Assembly (NCBI RefSeq): GCF_019218285.1
Contig: NZ_JAHUZG010000003.1
Coordinates: 186,001-250,000, forward strand
Reading direction: 5' to 3'
From: Antarctobacter sediminis
GTDB lineage: Bacteria; Pseudomonadota; Alphaproteobacteria; Rhodobacterales; Rhodobacteraceae
DNA length: 64,000 bases
The position numbers were made by a program, and so were the translations under genes. The notes beneath the pieces were generated by a model that was given only the letters and a program-made list of their open reading frames with translations, did no database searches and was not told the origin of the DNA. Positions within the stretch are counted from its first letter, which is position 1. Each line of letters begins with the position of its first letter. Positions 52,815-61,070 of this stretch are shown here, one piece after another.

Positions 52815-54878
52815 ATGCCCATCCTTCCCGTGCCACTCGCCAGTTTTGGCGAGGCCGCGACCGCTTGGCTGTTTGGCGGCAATATCCTTGCGCCCCGGAC
52901 CACGATGACCGGCCCCGGCAGCTATGCCGAGGCGGTCGAAACGCTGGGCGTCACCAGCCTGCGCTATCCCGGCGGATCGTTGACCGAAAGCTATTTTGAC
53001 CTGTCCAACCCGGATGCCTCGGTCGTCGTTCACAATGAAACCGGGGCGCAATCGGATTTCATGCCGATTTCGGACATCATGGGCTATGCCGCCGAAACGG
53101 GCCGTGCCGTCACCATTGTCCTGCCGACCCGGGACCAGATTTCGACCACCCGGTTCGACGACAATGGCGACCGCTACGCCGATGTCGACGAGGGCGAACT
53201 GCGCGCGTTCGTCCGCGACGTGGTCAGCGGGGAATATGGCGATGCACCCCTTGCCGGTTTCGAGATCGGCAATGAATACTGGGGATCGGGGCGGATGAAC
53301 GCGGTGGAATATGGCCGCGTCGCGGCCGAGATGACCCGCATCATCGACAGCGAGCTACAGGCCTTGCTGCCCCTCTACCCCGAGGCTGCCGAGGTCGACA
53401 TTCTGGTGCAGATGGGCACCAACTTCGGCGAGTCCTCTCTGGACGAAGCCTATGATGGTCTCAGCAATGCCGAGATCATAGCCGACCTGAACGCGACCTA
53501 CGGTCTGGACCTGCCGCCGGGGCGCGGCATTGACTGGACCGAGTTCAACAACCTGCTGGTCATGGAACAGTTCGATGCGGCGGAAATGGCCGCCGTGGAC
53601 GGTGTAATCGCCCATGTCTATTCGCGCGGTGCCGACATGCCGCACACCCGCTATTTCGCGCTGAACCAGATTCAGGACACCTGGATCGAGGAAAACCCGG
53701 ATCTGGAAATCCATGTGTCGGAATGGAACCTGCGATCCAATTCCGACAGCCTGATCGGCGATCAGGACTATGGCCTGTTTCAGGCGCAAGAGATGCTGGA
53801 ACAGGTCGAGGCCTTCATGGCTGAGGGGGTGGATGCGGCGCAGGTCTGGCCGCTGATCCAGAACACGCCTTCGGCGCTGGGGCTAGGCATGGATTGGTCC
53901 GGCAGCACCCCGCCGGGAGAGATGTTTGCCCTGATGTCGGCGAATATACCCGGCATGACCATGCTGGATTTCGCGCCTGCCGATCCGCGGGAAACCGAGT
54001 TTGTGGCTGCCGGGATCGAGGTTCACGGATTCGCCGACGGAGAGGATATGCTGCTCTACGTTACCGCGCCGCAGGGCGGCGGCGTGGTGCAAAGCGTGGT
54101 CGACCTTGCCCCGCTGGTCGCGGATGTCGGCGCGGTCGAAATCGTCGTTCTGGGCGTTGGTCCGGGACAGGCGCCGGGGGATTCCGGCTCGGACGCGGTT
54201 CTGGAACGGGTCGAGGCAGCCGAGGTCTGGACCGATGGTGAGCTGGACGTTGTTCTGAGTGAGGGCGAGATCATGCAGGTCCGCCTGATCGACGTCACCC
54301 CGACAGAAAGTTTCGCGCCGGTGTTTGACAGCACATCTCCCGAGGCCGCCGAACAGGCCGATCTGTCCGATACCCTGCCAGAGGTGGATTTGCCCGCAGC
54401 GCAGCCTGCCTTTGCCCCCACGCCAGAGGACATGCCGCAGGACCCGCCTGCCGAGCCGCCGAACATCGAACTGCCGGTGTTGGCACCGGGGGACACTACG
54501 CCATCCGGGCCAGATCCCGATCCGGAGCCCGTTTTCCAGATCTGGGGAGAGGGGTTTGCGCAACCCGCCGCGCCTGTCGCTCCCGTGGTGTCAAATCCAC
54601 TTGACCGCCTTGTCGAATTCGAGCGTCTTCTGCACGGGCCGGCCAATGATGCAGATCAGCGGTCGACCGCAGCGGCCCCCGAAGACGCGGCACAAGAGCT
54701 CTTGCGCCTTTTGGGGTTCGCACCGGGGTCCGAGCCGGATCATGCCGCGCCTGATCTCTTTGATGCTTTCGCGGAAACGCAAGAGCCAGAGGAGGATCTC
54801 TCCGGCACCCCCGACGACATGGGGTTGGGATGGGCCTTGGCGGTCATGCCGCTGCTGGCCGCCTCGGGCTTGGGTTAG
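52815..54878 (+). CDS. Large retaining glycoside hydrolase-like protein (clan GH-A type) with long C-terminal extension
   Basis: A 687-residue protein without a visible signal peptide. Residues about 15-390 form a TIM-barrel-like region with GFEIGNEYWG (acid/base E154) and IHVSEWN (nucleophile E303), the arrangement of GH-A retaining hydrolases such as GH39/51/79-type enzymes. A beta-rich region follows (about 400-475), then a Pro/Asp/Glu-rich linker (about 480-570) and a C-terminal part ending in a 17-residue hydrophobic run. It lacks RTX nonapeptides. It may be exported by a C-terminal signal. The polysaccharide substrate is unknown. Confidence 0.72.
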   Translation: MPILPVPLASFGEAATAWLFGGNILAPRTTMTGPGSYAEAVETLGVTSLRYPGGSLTESYFDLSNPDASVVVHNETGAQSDFMPISDIMGYAAETGRAVTIVLPTRDQISTTRFDDNGDRYADVDEGELRAFVRDVVSGEYGDAPLAGFEIGNEYWGSGRMNAVEYGRVAAEMTRIIDSELQALLPLYPEAAEVDILVQMGTNFGESSLDEAYDGLSNAEIIADLNATYGLDLPPGRGIDWTEFNNLLVMEQFDAAEMAAVDGVIAHVYSRGADMPHTRYFALNQIQDTWIEENPDLEIHVSEWNLRSNSDSLIGDQDYGLFQAQEMLEQVEAFMAEGVDAAQVWPLIQNTPSALGLGMDWSGSTPPGEMFALMSANIPGMTMLDFAPADPRETEFVAAGIEVHGFADGEDMLLYVTAPQGGGVVQSVVDLAPLVADVGAVEIVVLGVGPGQAPGDSGSDAVLERVEAAEVWTDGELDVVLSEGEIMQVRLIDVTPTESFAPVFDSTSPEAAEQADLSDTLPEVDLPAAQPAFAPTPEDMPQDPPAEPPNIELPVLAPGDTTPSGPDPDPEPVFQIWGEGFAQPAAPVAPVVSNPLDRLVEFERLLHGPANDADQRSTAAAPEDAAQELLRLLGFAPGSEPDHAAPDLFDAFAETQEPEEDLSGTPDDMGLGWALAVMPLLAASGLG

Positions 54879-55531
54879 ATCGGCTCGATCAACTCCGGCC
54901 CGCTTGCGCGGTTGGAATTCACCGCAGGATCGACCCGGTAGAACGCCAAGGCATCCTCTGGCGCGGGCTGCATCAGGGTCGCCGCACCGTGGCCCTCTTC
55001 GCCCAACCATTTGGCCCAGTCCCCGGGTGCAAGGACCACGGGCATCCGGTGATGAATTTGCGACATCGACTCATTGGCGCCGCAGGTCACGACCGCGCAG
55101 GTGCGATAGGCCAGCCCATCGCGTTCCCAATCCTGCCAGACCCCGGCAAAGACCAGCGGTTCCCCGGCGGCCGGATGGATGTACCACGGCAGCCGGTTGC
55201 CCTCGGCATCCTTGGTCCATTCGTAGAAACCGGTGCAGGGGATCAGGCAGCGGCGCTCGCGGCAGGCGGCCTTGAAGGCGGGTTTTTCGGCGATGGTTTC
55301 GGCCCGGGCATTGATCAGCAACGGACCGGCGTTGGGTGCCTTGTACCAATGCGGCAGGAACCCCCAGCGCATGGACACCAGCCGCCGGCCCGCATCTTCC
55401 ATCACCACGTGGATGTCATTTGTCGGGCAGACGTTGAAATTTGGCACATCCGGAAGGTCGTTCGACGGCACCGCATCGAACAACCGGGCCATGGCGTCTG
55501 TCGGCAAGGTGACCGCGAAACGCCCGCACAT
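54875..55531 (-). CDS. SRAP (YedK/HMCES-like) abasic-site DNA-protein crosslinking protein
   Basis: A 218-residue SRAP protein with the invariant Cys2 directly after the initiator Met, N74 in LLINARAET, E104 in GFYEW and H160 in IHHRMP. These residues form the thiazolidine crosslink to abasic sites in single-stranded DNA and protect them. The stop overlaps the stop of the convergent glycosidase-like gene by four bases. It is 4 nt downstream of a methyltransferase gene. Confidence 0.92.
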   Translation of the reverse strand: MCGRFAVTLPTDAMARLFDAVPSNDLPDVPNFNVCPTNDIHVVMEDAGRRLVSMRWGFLPHWYKAPNAGPLLINARAETIAEKPAFKAACRERRCLIPCTGFYEWTKDAEGNRLPWYIHPAAGEPLVFAGVWQDWERDGLAYRTCAVVTCGANESMSQIHHRMPVVLAPGDWAKWLGEEGHGAATLMQPAPEDALAFYRVDPAVNSNRASGPELIEPI

Positions 55532-55535
55532 CGGA

Positions 55536-56729
55536 TCAGAGCCCGAAGCTGGAGTAGTGCAGCAAACCCCAGGCAGTCAGCTCGCGTTCCACCCGCCCCC
55601 AAAGGTCGCCAAAGCGCAGCGGGTCCAGTTTTGTCACCTGCTGGATCTGGGCGATGGTCCGACGGTTGTCGATGGCGGCCAGCAGCGGCGCGCATTCCCG
55701 TGGCAGCTTGATCTGAACATCCGCCTCTTTGAGCGTGATCGGCAGGGGGCGGCCCTGCGCCACGGCCTGTGCGGGGCGGCGCATGTCCGGCGTCGGCGAC
55801 CGCGGCACCAGCGACTGACGCGAGCCACGCGCGATGGGCCGGTCTTCGTCCGAGGGGACGAGATACCCGAGGTGCTTCTTCATCGTGCCGCGCAGTTTTT
55901 CGGCGAGCGCCATCGCGGTGGCGTCATCCATGCCCTTGGGGCGATCGGTGATGCGCGCGAGGTCATACAGACCGGGTGGCAGCAGCGATTGCAGCTTCCA
56001 GCCGGTGTTTTCCAGCGTTGTCAGCAGGCGCGGAATGTCAAAGGGCGTGTCCTGTCCATGCAACAGCAGGTCGTAAAAGCCTGCGTCGCTTTGCTTGTGG
56101 TCGGTGACATTTCCGTTGGCGGCAAAGGGGTGCCCCTTGTGCAGCCCGCCCACGATCTTCTTGGCCTTGGCCAGACGCGCCTGCGGGGCCATGCCGTCGA
56201 ACAACGTGCCAAAGGCCTCTTGCAACTGGTAGATGCCCGCGCGGCCATAGGGGGCATAGACCATGAACCCCATGCCGCCGCCGGGCGCGACAGCCGCACG
56301 CAGCGCGGCAAAACCCGCATCCGGGTCAGGCAGGTGGTGCAGGACGCCGCAGCAATCGATATAGTCGAACTGGCCCAGCTTGGCGGCATCCAGCAGGCTG
56401 CCGGTGACAAAGGTGATGCCGGTCAGGCCGCGCACCTTGGCGCGCGCCTCGGCAACCTCGCGCGAGGCGGTCGACAGGTCGACATAGGTGATCTCGTAGG
56501 GCGCGCCGGCACTGGTCATCATCTGGGCGATCTGGATCAACGCGTCCCCGGTGCCGCCCCCGGCCACCAGCACCTTCAGCGGCTTGGACCAGTCACGCTG
56601 GCCGCCGAAAAGGTAGTGGTCGATTTCAAGCGGATGCGAAGGCGAGCCGGAAATCAGGCGCTTCTTTTCATCTTCGGGGCGCCGTTCGGGATAGGGATAG
56701 CTTTCGTACTGTTCCTTGACCGATACCAT
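55536..56729 (-). CDS. Class I SAM-dependent methyltransferase with C-terminal extension
   Basis: A 397-residue protein. An N-terminal region (VKEQYESYPYPERRPEDEK) leads into a SAM-binding fold with VLVAGGGTGD near 53, acidic YVDLS near 83, and DCCGVLHHLPDP near 125. The C-terminal region after about 300 resembles a winged-helix or protein-interaction part. The target is unknown. It shares an operon with the SRAP gene. The N-terminus pattern E-x-Y-P-Y-P is seen in methyltransferases acting on protein or tRNA, but this is not decisive. Confidence 0.8.
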   Translation of the reverse strand: MVSVKEQYESYPYPERRPEDEKKRLISGSPSHPLEIDHYLFGGQRDWSKPLKVLVAGGGTGDALIQIAQMMTSAGAPYEITYVDLSTASREVAEARAKVRGLTGITFVTGSLLDAAKLGQFDYIDCCGVLHHLPDPDAGFAALRAAVAPGGGMGFMVYAPYGRAGIYQLQEAFGTLFDGMAPQARLAKAKKIVGGLHKGHPFAANGNVTDHKQSDAGFYDLLLHGQDTPFDIPRLLTTLENTGWKLQSLLPPGLYDLARITDRPKGMDDATAMALAEKLRGTMKKHLGYLVPSDEDRPIARGSRQSLVPRSPTPDMRRPAQAVAQGRPLPITLKEADVQIKLPRECAPLLAAIDNRRTIAQIQQVTKLDPLRFGDLWGRVERELTAWGLLHYSSFGL

Positions 56730-56826
56730 CTGTGCCTCCCTGATGCCGCATCAGGGTTTGCCCAAAAGACCGCCGGGGAACAAGACTTGATCTGCTTTGC
56801 AGCCGTATCCCGGCCCGGATGCACCG

Positions 56827-57129
56827 TCAGCCGCGCTTTTTCGCGATCTCCAGCCGGGTTTCCAGCAAGGCGATCTCGCGGATCAGGCCCACCCGTTCGC
56901 TGCGGTCCGCGGTGTCGCGCAGGGTGTCGCGCAGGCGGGCAAGGTCGCGCGTCAGGGCCACCACCTCGGGGACGGCGCCGTTGTCCTTGAGCATGCGGGT
57001 CATCACGGATCCGGCAGGATCGTCGCAGGCGGGCAAAGGGCGCCCCGCGCCTTCAAGGTTGTCGAAGGCTCCGTCGCGTTCGGCAGCTTCGATGCGCGTA
57101 TTGATGAGGTCGATCAACGGGTGGTCCAT
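56827..57129 (-). CDS. DUF1992 (DnaJ-homologue subfamily C-28-like) protein
   Basis: A 100-residue protein with the DUF1992 core: IDLINTRIEAAERDGAFDNLEGAGRPLP near residues 6-33, then a helical region with NGAVPEVVALTRDLARLR. No J-domain is present. The function is not known. The ATG at 57129 removes a 77-residue extension that overlaps the divergent synthetase gene region. It stands alone, 97 bp upstream of the methyltransferase gene on the same strand. Confidence 0.82.
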   Translation of the reverse strand: MDHPLIDLINTRIEAAERDGAFDNLEGAGRPLPACDDPAGSVMTRMLKDNGAVPEVVALTRDLARLRDTLRDTADRSERVGLIREIALLETRLEIAKKRG

Positions 57130-57326
57130 GTCTGTCTCATGCCATATTGCGCGGCATCCGGAAAGGAAGCTTCGCTCCGGGTCGGGGGCGATTTCCTTCC
57201 AAATCACTTGATCGCGCAAGGAACGCGGCGTCACTGGCCCATTGCCGCTGCGTCTCATAGTCTTGCACGAAGGGCGAAAGCCAAACAGACTGCGCGGCAA
57301 TGAAAACAAGGGGAGGAGAGGCGGCC

Positions 57327-59222
57327 ATGTCCTATGCAGGGGTCGAAGACCGCAACGCAATCGAGGCAGAGATGCCTTGGGCAGAGCGCGATATTCCGGC
57401 GACGCTTTGGGGGCAGTTGTCGCGCACGGCGGACAAGTTTCCGACCCGGCCAGCGGTCAGCTATCAATTGCAGTCCGGTCCGCAGGACAAGGCCGAAACC
57501 CTGACCTGGGGCGAATTGAGGGATCAGACCGCTCAGGCGGCAAACCTGTTTCGCAGCCTTGGCATCGGCGAAACCGATGTTGTCGCGCTGGTCCTGCCCA
57601 ACTGTAGCGAAATCGTCCCCGCCATCTTTGGCGGTGCGGTTGCAGGGATCGTGAACCCGATCAATCCGCTGCTGGAACCGGAGCAGATCGCCGCCATCCT
57701 GCGTGAGACAGACGCCAAGGTGGTGGTGACGCTCAAGGCTTTCCCCAAGACCGACATCGCACAGAAGATGGCCGAGGCGGTCCGCAATGCACCCCATGTG
57801 CATACCGTGCTGGAAATCGACCTTAACCGCTATCTGACCCCGCCCAAAAGCTGGATCGTTCCCTTGGTGCGGCCCAAGAACCCGGGCAACCACCATGCAA
57901 ACATCAAGAGCTTTACCAAGGAACTGGCAAAACAGCCCAAGACGCTGAGTTTTGCCGACAGCGCTGGCAACCGTGTTGCGGCCTTCTTTCATACCGGCGG
58001 GACGACCGGGATGCCCAAGGTCGCGCAGCACACCTACGAAGGGATGCTGTACAATGGTTGGCTAGGCACCCGCTTGCTGTTCAAGGAAACGGACAATGTC
58101 ATGTGTCCGCTGCCGCTGTTCCATGTCTTTGCCTGCCACGTCATCATGATGTCCATGGTCTGTTCCGGTGCGCATGTGGTGTTCCCCACGCCCGCAGGCT
58201 ATCGCGGCGAAGGCGTTTTCGACAATTTCTGGAAGCTGTGCGAACGTTGGAAGATCACCTTTGTCATCACGGTGCCAACGGCGGTTTCCGCGCTGATGCA
58301 ACGCAAGGTGAATGCGGATATTTCTTCGATCCAGATCGCCTTTTCCGGCTCTGCCCCGATGCCGATGGAATTGTTCAAGCGGTTCGAAAGCGCCTGCGGC
58401 GTCACCATCTGTGAAGGGTACGGCCTGACCGAGGCGACCTGCCTTGTGGCGGTAAACCCGGTGGACGGAGAAAAGAAGGTCGGGTCGGTCGGGGTGCCTT
58501 TCCCCTATACGGACGTCAAGATCGTCAAGGTTGTGGACGGTGCGCCCGTGGAATGCGCGGTGGACGAGATCGGCGAGATCTGTGTCTCGAACCCCGGCGT
58601 CTACGTGGGCAAGACCTATACCGAAGCGGCGAAAAACGCCGAATTGTTCCACTTTGGCACGCATCTGCGCACTGGTGACCTTGGGCGGCTTGATGCGGAC
58701 GGCTACCTGTGGATCACCGGGCGGGCCAAGGACCTGATCATTCGCGGCGGGCACAACATTGACCCGGCCGAGATCGAAGAGGCGCTGCTGGCGCATCCTG
58801 CGGTGGCCTTTGCCGGCGCGATCGGTCAGCCCGATGCCCATGCGGGAGAGTTGCCCTGCGCCTTTGTCGAACTGGTCGCGGGGGCCGAAGCGACCGAGGA
58901 AGAACTGCTGGAACATGCCAAGGTTCACGTGCACGAACGCGCGGCGCATCCCAAGCACATGACGATCCTGCCGGAACTGCCCAAGACCGCCGTGGGCAAG
59001 GTGTTCAAGCCGGACCTGCGCAAACACGCGATCACGCGCGTCTATAATGCGGCGCTGGAAAAGGCGCATTGCGCGGCGCGCGTTGTCGGGGTTGTCGACC
59101 ACAAAAGTCGCGGGCTGGTGGCGCAGGTCGAAGCCAACGGCGCCTCCGAGGCGGACGTGGGCAAGGTTCTGGGCGATTTTGTCCGGCCTTGGGAATGGGC
59201 CGAGGCAAAGGCCGCAGAGTAG
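57327..59222 (+). CDS. Acyl-CoA synthetase (AMP-forming)
   Basis: A 631-residue adenylating enzyme. The P-loop is FHTGGTTGMPKV (221-232), the A5 region EGYGLTEATC near 370, the A7 region TGDLGRLDADGYLWITGRAKDLI near 450 and the C-terminal lysine region PKTAVGKVFKPDLR near 560. It activates a carboxylic acid with ATP and CoA. The length exceeds many FadD proteins by an N-terminal 30 residues and a C-terminal tail. A GGAGGAG site precedes the ATG. It is a single-gene unit ending in a strong terminator. Confidence 0.88.
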   Translation: MSYAGVEDRNAIEAEMPWAERDIPATLWGQLSRTADKFPTRPAVSYQLQSGPQDKAETLTWGELRDQTAQAANLFRSLGIGETDVVALVLPNCSEIVPAIFGGAVAGIVNPINPLLEPEQIAAILRETDAKVVVTLKAFPKTDIAQKMAEAVRNAPHVHTVLEIDLNRYLTPPKSWIVPLVRPKNPGNHHANIKSFTKELAKQPKTLSFADSAGNRVAAFFHTGGTTGMPKVAQHTYEGMLYNGWLGTRLLFKETDNVMCPLPLFHVFACHVIMMSMVCSGAHVVFPTPAGYRGEGVFDNFWKLCERWKITFVITVPTAVSALMQRKVNADISSIQIAFSGSAPMPMELFKRFESACGVTICEGYGLTEATCLVAVNPVDGEKKVGSVGVPFPYTDVKIVKVVDGAPVECAVDEIGEICVSNPGVYVGKTYTEAAKNAELFHFGTHLRTGDLGRLDADGYLWITGRAKDLIIRGGHNIDPAEIEEALLAHPAVAFAGAIGQPDAHAGELPCAFVELVAGAEATEEELLEHAKVHVHERAAHPKHMTILPELPKTAVGKVFKPDLRKHAITRVYNAALEKAHCAARVVGVVDHKSRGLVAQVEANGASEADVGKVLGDFVRPWEWAEAKAAE

Positions 59223-59230
59223 CGGGCAAA

Positions 59231-59261
59231 GGCGGTCTTTCGCTGAAAGGCCGCCTTTTTT
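59231..59261. terminator. Bidirectional terminator between the synthetase and amidase genes
   Basis: GGCGGTCTTTC pairs with GAAAGGCCGCC around a GCT loop and is followed by six T on the plus strand; the flanking AAA on the left gives a short T run in the other direction. The amidase stop codon lies at the very edge of this element. Confidence 0.8.
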
Positions 59262-60690
59262 ATCCGGTATGGGTGACGTTCGGGTCGATGGGTCCGGCCT
59301 TGAACCCGGTCGCCTGCTCTAGCCGGCGGGCCACTTGCAGCAACCGGGCTTCACCTCTTGGGCGACCGATCAGTTGCAAGCCCACCGGTAGGCCCCGAGC
59401 ATCGCGCCCGATGGGCAGGGACAGGGCAGGCAGGCCGCAAAGCGTTGCCAGAAAAGCGAAACGCAGCCAGTCGAGATAATCCTCGCAAGGCTGCCCGGCC
59501 ACCTCTGTCGGGTATTCAATCTCGACCGGAAGCGGACCGATCCCCGTGACCGGGCAGGCCAGCACGTCATAGCGTTCAAGGTAGCGCCGCATGGTCTCAT
59601 ACAGGCGGGCACGTGTCAGGTTCGCCTCGGCGATCTGGTCCACGGTCAGGTGCCGACCCTGTTCGATATTGGCCTTGAGCGTCGGTTTGTACCGCGATGT
59701 GATCCGTTCCGGCGTAGCTCGATAGCTGGTCCACATGCCAAGCGCGCGAAAGACGCGGAAGGTCCGGTTGATGCCGGGCACCTGCGGCGCATCTTCGTCC
59801 ACGGTGATATCCGAAGCCTCCAGCCGGGTCAGCGCGGCGGAAAGGATCTGCGCCATTTCGGGCTCGACCGGGGCCAGCCCGCCCAGATCGGGGGCAAAGC
59901 CGATCCGGATCTGTCCGGCATCGTGACGACAGGCGGCAAGATAGCCGCCTTCGACCGGGGGGAAGGAGATGGGCGATACCGGGTCCAGTCCGGTCATGGC
60001 ATCCAGCAACAGGGCGCAATCCTCGACCGTACGGGCCATCGGCCCCTCGACCGGAAAGGCGTTGAACCCGTCGCCGCCTGGGCTGGCCACAAGACCCGGC
60101 GAGGGCCGCAGGCCCACGACGCCGCAGAAACTGGCCGGTGTGCGCAGACTGCCGCCAAGGTCAGACCCCTGTGACAGCCAGACCTCTCCCGATGCAAGCC
60201 CCGCTGCCGCCCCGCCCGATGAACCGCCGGCGTTCATCGTGGTGTCCCATGGGTTACGGGTGGCACCAAAGACCGCATTGAAGGTGTTGGCGCCGGCCCC
60301 CATTTCCGGGGTGTTGGTCTTGCCGATGACAACCGCACCGCGCGTTTCCAGCCGCGTCACCATCGGGTCCGAGGCAGTCGGGATGTGATCTGCCAACCCC
60401 GGAGTGCCAAAGGTGGTCCGTACCCCGGCAACCGGTGTCAGATCCTTGATACCAATGGGCAATCCACCCAGAAGGCTGATGGCATCGGCCTCTTGCGCGG
60501 CGTCGTGTGCCCGGTCCGGGCAGGTTGTGACCATGGCATTGATCGCGGGTGTCGTCTGGGCGACGCGGTCAAGGCTGGCCTGCACCAGATCGGTCGGGCG
60601 AACGTCGCCACGGTGCAACAGATCGACCACCTCGCAGGCGGTCAGGCGACACAGCTCTGGCCCGGTGAAATCCGGCTTAGCACTCGCCAT
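59260..60690 (-). CDS. Amidase signature family protein
   Basis: A 476-residue amidase with the full Ser-cisSer-Lys triad: K82 in GIKD, the GGSSGG motif with S157 or S158, and nucleophile S181 in GSDLGGSLRTPA. It hydrolyses a C-N amide bond in an aliphatic or aryl amide; the substrate cannot be read. Its ATG lies 14 bases inside the end of the ArsR-type gene, so the two genes form one operon. The usual N- and C-terminal lengths of GatA-like amidases are present; it is not a GatA since gatB/gatC are absent. Confidence 0.88.
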   Translation of the reverse strand: MASAKPDFTGPELCRLTACEVVDLLHRGDVRPTDLVQASLDRVAQTTPAINAMVTTCPDRAHDAAQEADAISLLGGLPIGIKDLTPVAGVRTTFGTPGLADHIPTASDPMVTRLETRGAVVIGKTNTPEMGAGANTFNAVFGATRNPWDTTMNAGGSSGGAAAGLASGEVWLSQGSDLGGSLRTPASFCGVVGLRPSPGLVASPGGDGFNAFPVEGPMARTVEDCALLLDAMTGLDPVSPISFPPVEGGYLAACRHDAGQIRIGFAPDLGGLAPVEPEMAQILSAALTRLEASDITVDEDAPQVPGINRTFRVFRALGMWTSYRATPERITSRYKPTLKANIEQGRHLTVDQIAEANLTRARLYETMRRYLERYDVLACPVTGIGPLPVEIEYPTEVAGQPCEDYLDWLRFAFLATLCGLPALSLPIGRDARGLPVGLQLIGRPRGEARLLQVARRLEQATGFKAGPIDPNVTHTG

Positions 60691-61012
60691 CGGGCTGGGC
60701 GCAGAAAATGTCGTAAAGCAAGCCGATCACCCGGCTCGTATTGTCATTGGCAAGGCTGTAATAGATCGTCTTGCCGTCGCGCCGGGTACTGACCAGCCCC
60801 TCTTCTCGCAGGCGCGCCAGCATCTGGCTGACGGCGGCCTGACGGATGCCCAGGAGATCTTCCAATTCGCCAACGGACTTCTCTCCATTGCCAAGGTGGC
60901 AAAGGATCATCAGCCGCCCTTCATGCGCCAGCGTCTTGAGAAAGGCGGCTGCATGTTTGGCATTGGTTTCCATCTCCTCAGGCGGAGCGATGGTCTTGCT
61001 CAGGTCTTCCAT
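60677..61012 (-). CDS. ArsR-family regulator, SqrR/BigR-like persulfide sensor candidate
   Basis: A 111-residue winged-helix protein. The core LKTLAHEGRLMILCHLGNGEKSVGELEDLLGIRQAAVSQMLARL is close to SqrR of Rhodobacter and BigR. Cysteines C38 (MILCHL) and C104 (DIFCAQ) are 66 residues apart, the same spacing as C41/C107 in SqrR, where they form a polysulfide bridge on sulfide exposure. A third cysteine, C111, is the last residue. Upstream, TATATTAA at 61038-61045 looks like a -10 element. It overlaps the amidase gene and does not neighbour any obvious sulfide-oxidising enzyme here. Confidence 0.85.
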   Translation of the reverse strand: MEDLSKTIAPPEEMETNAKHAAAFLKTLAHEGRLMILCHLGNGEKSVGELEDLLGIRQAAVSQMLARLREEGLVSTRRDGKTIYYSLANDNTSRVIGLLYDIFCAQPDGEC

Positions 61013-61070
61013 GGGACTCGCGACTTGTCTTTTTCTTTTAATATAGCCCGCCCGCATGGGAATTGCGAGA

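Noticed and set aside
55233-56990. Plus-strand long open frame opposite the methyltransferase and SRAP genes
   Set aside because: Low-complexity Arg/Gln/His composition and no ribosome site; both minus-strand genes are well supported.
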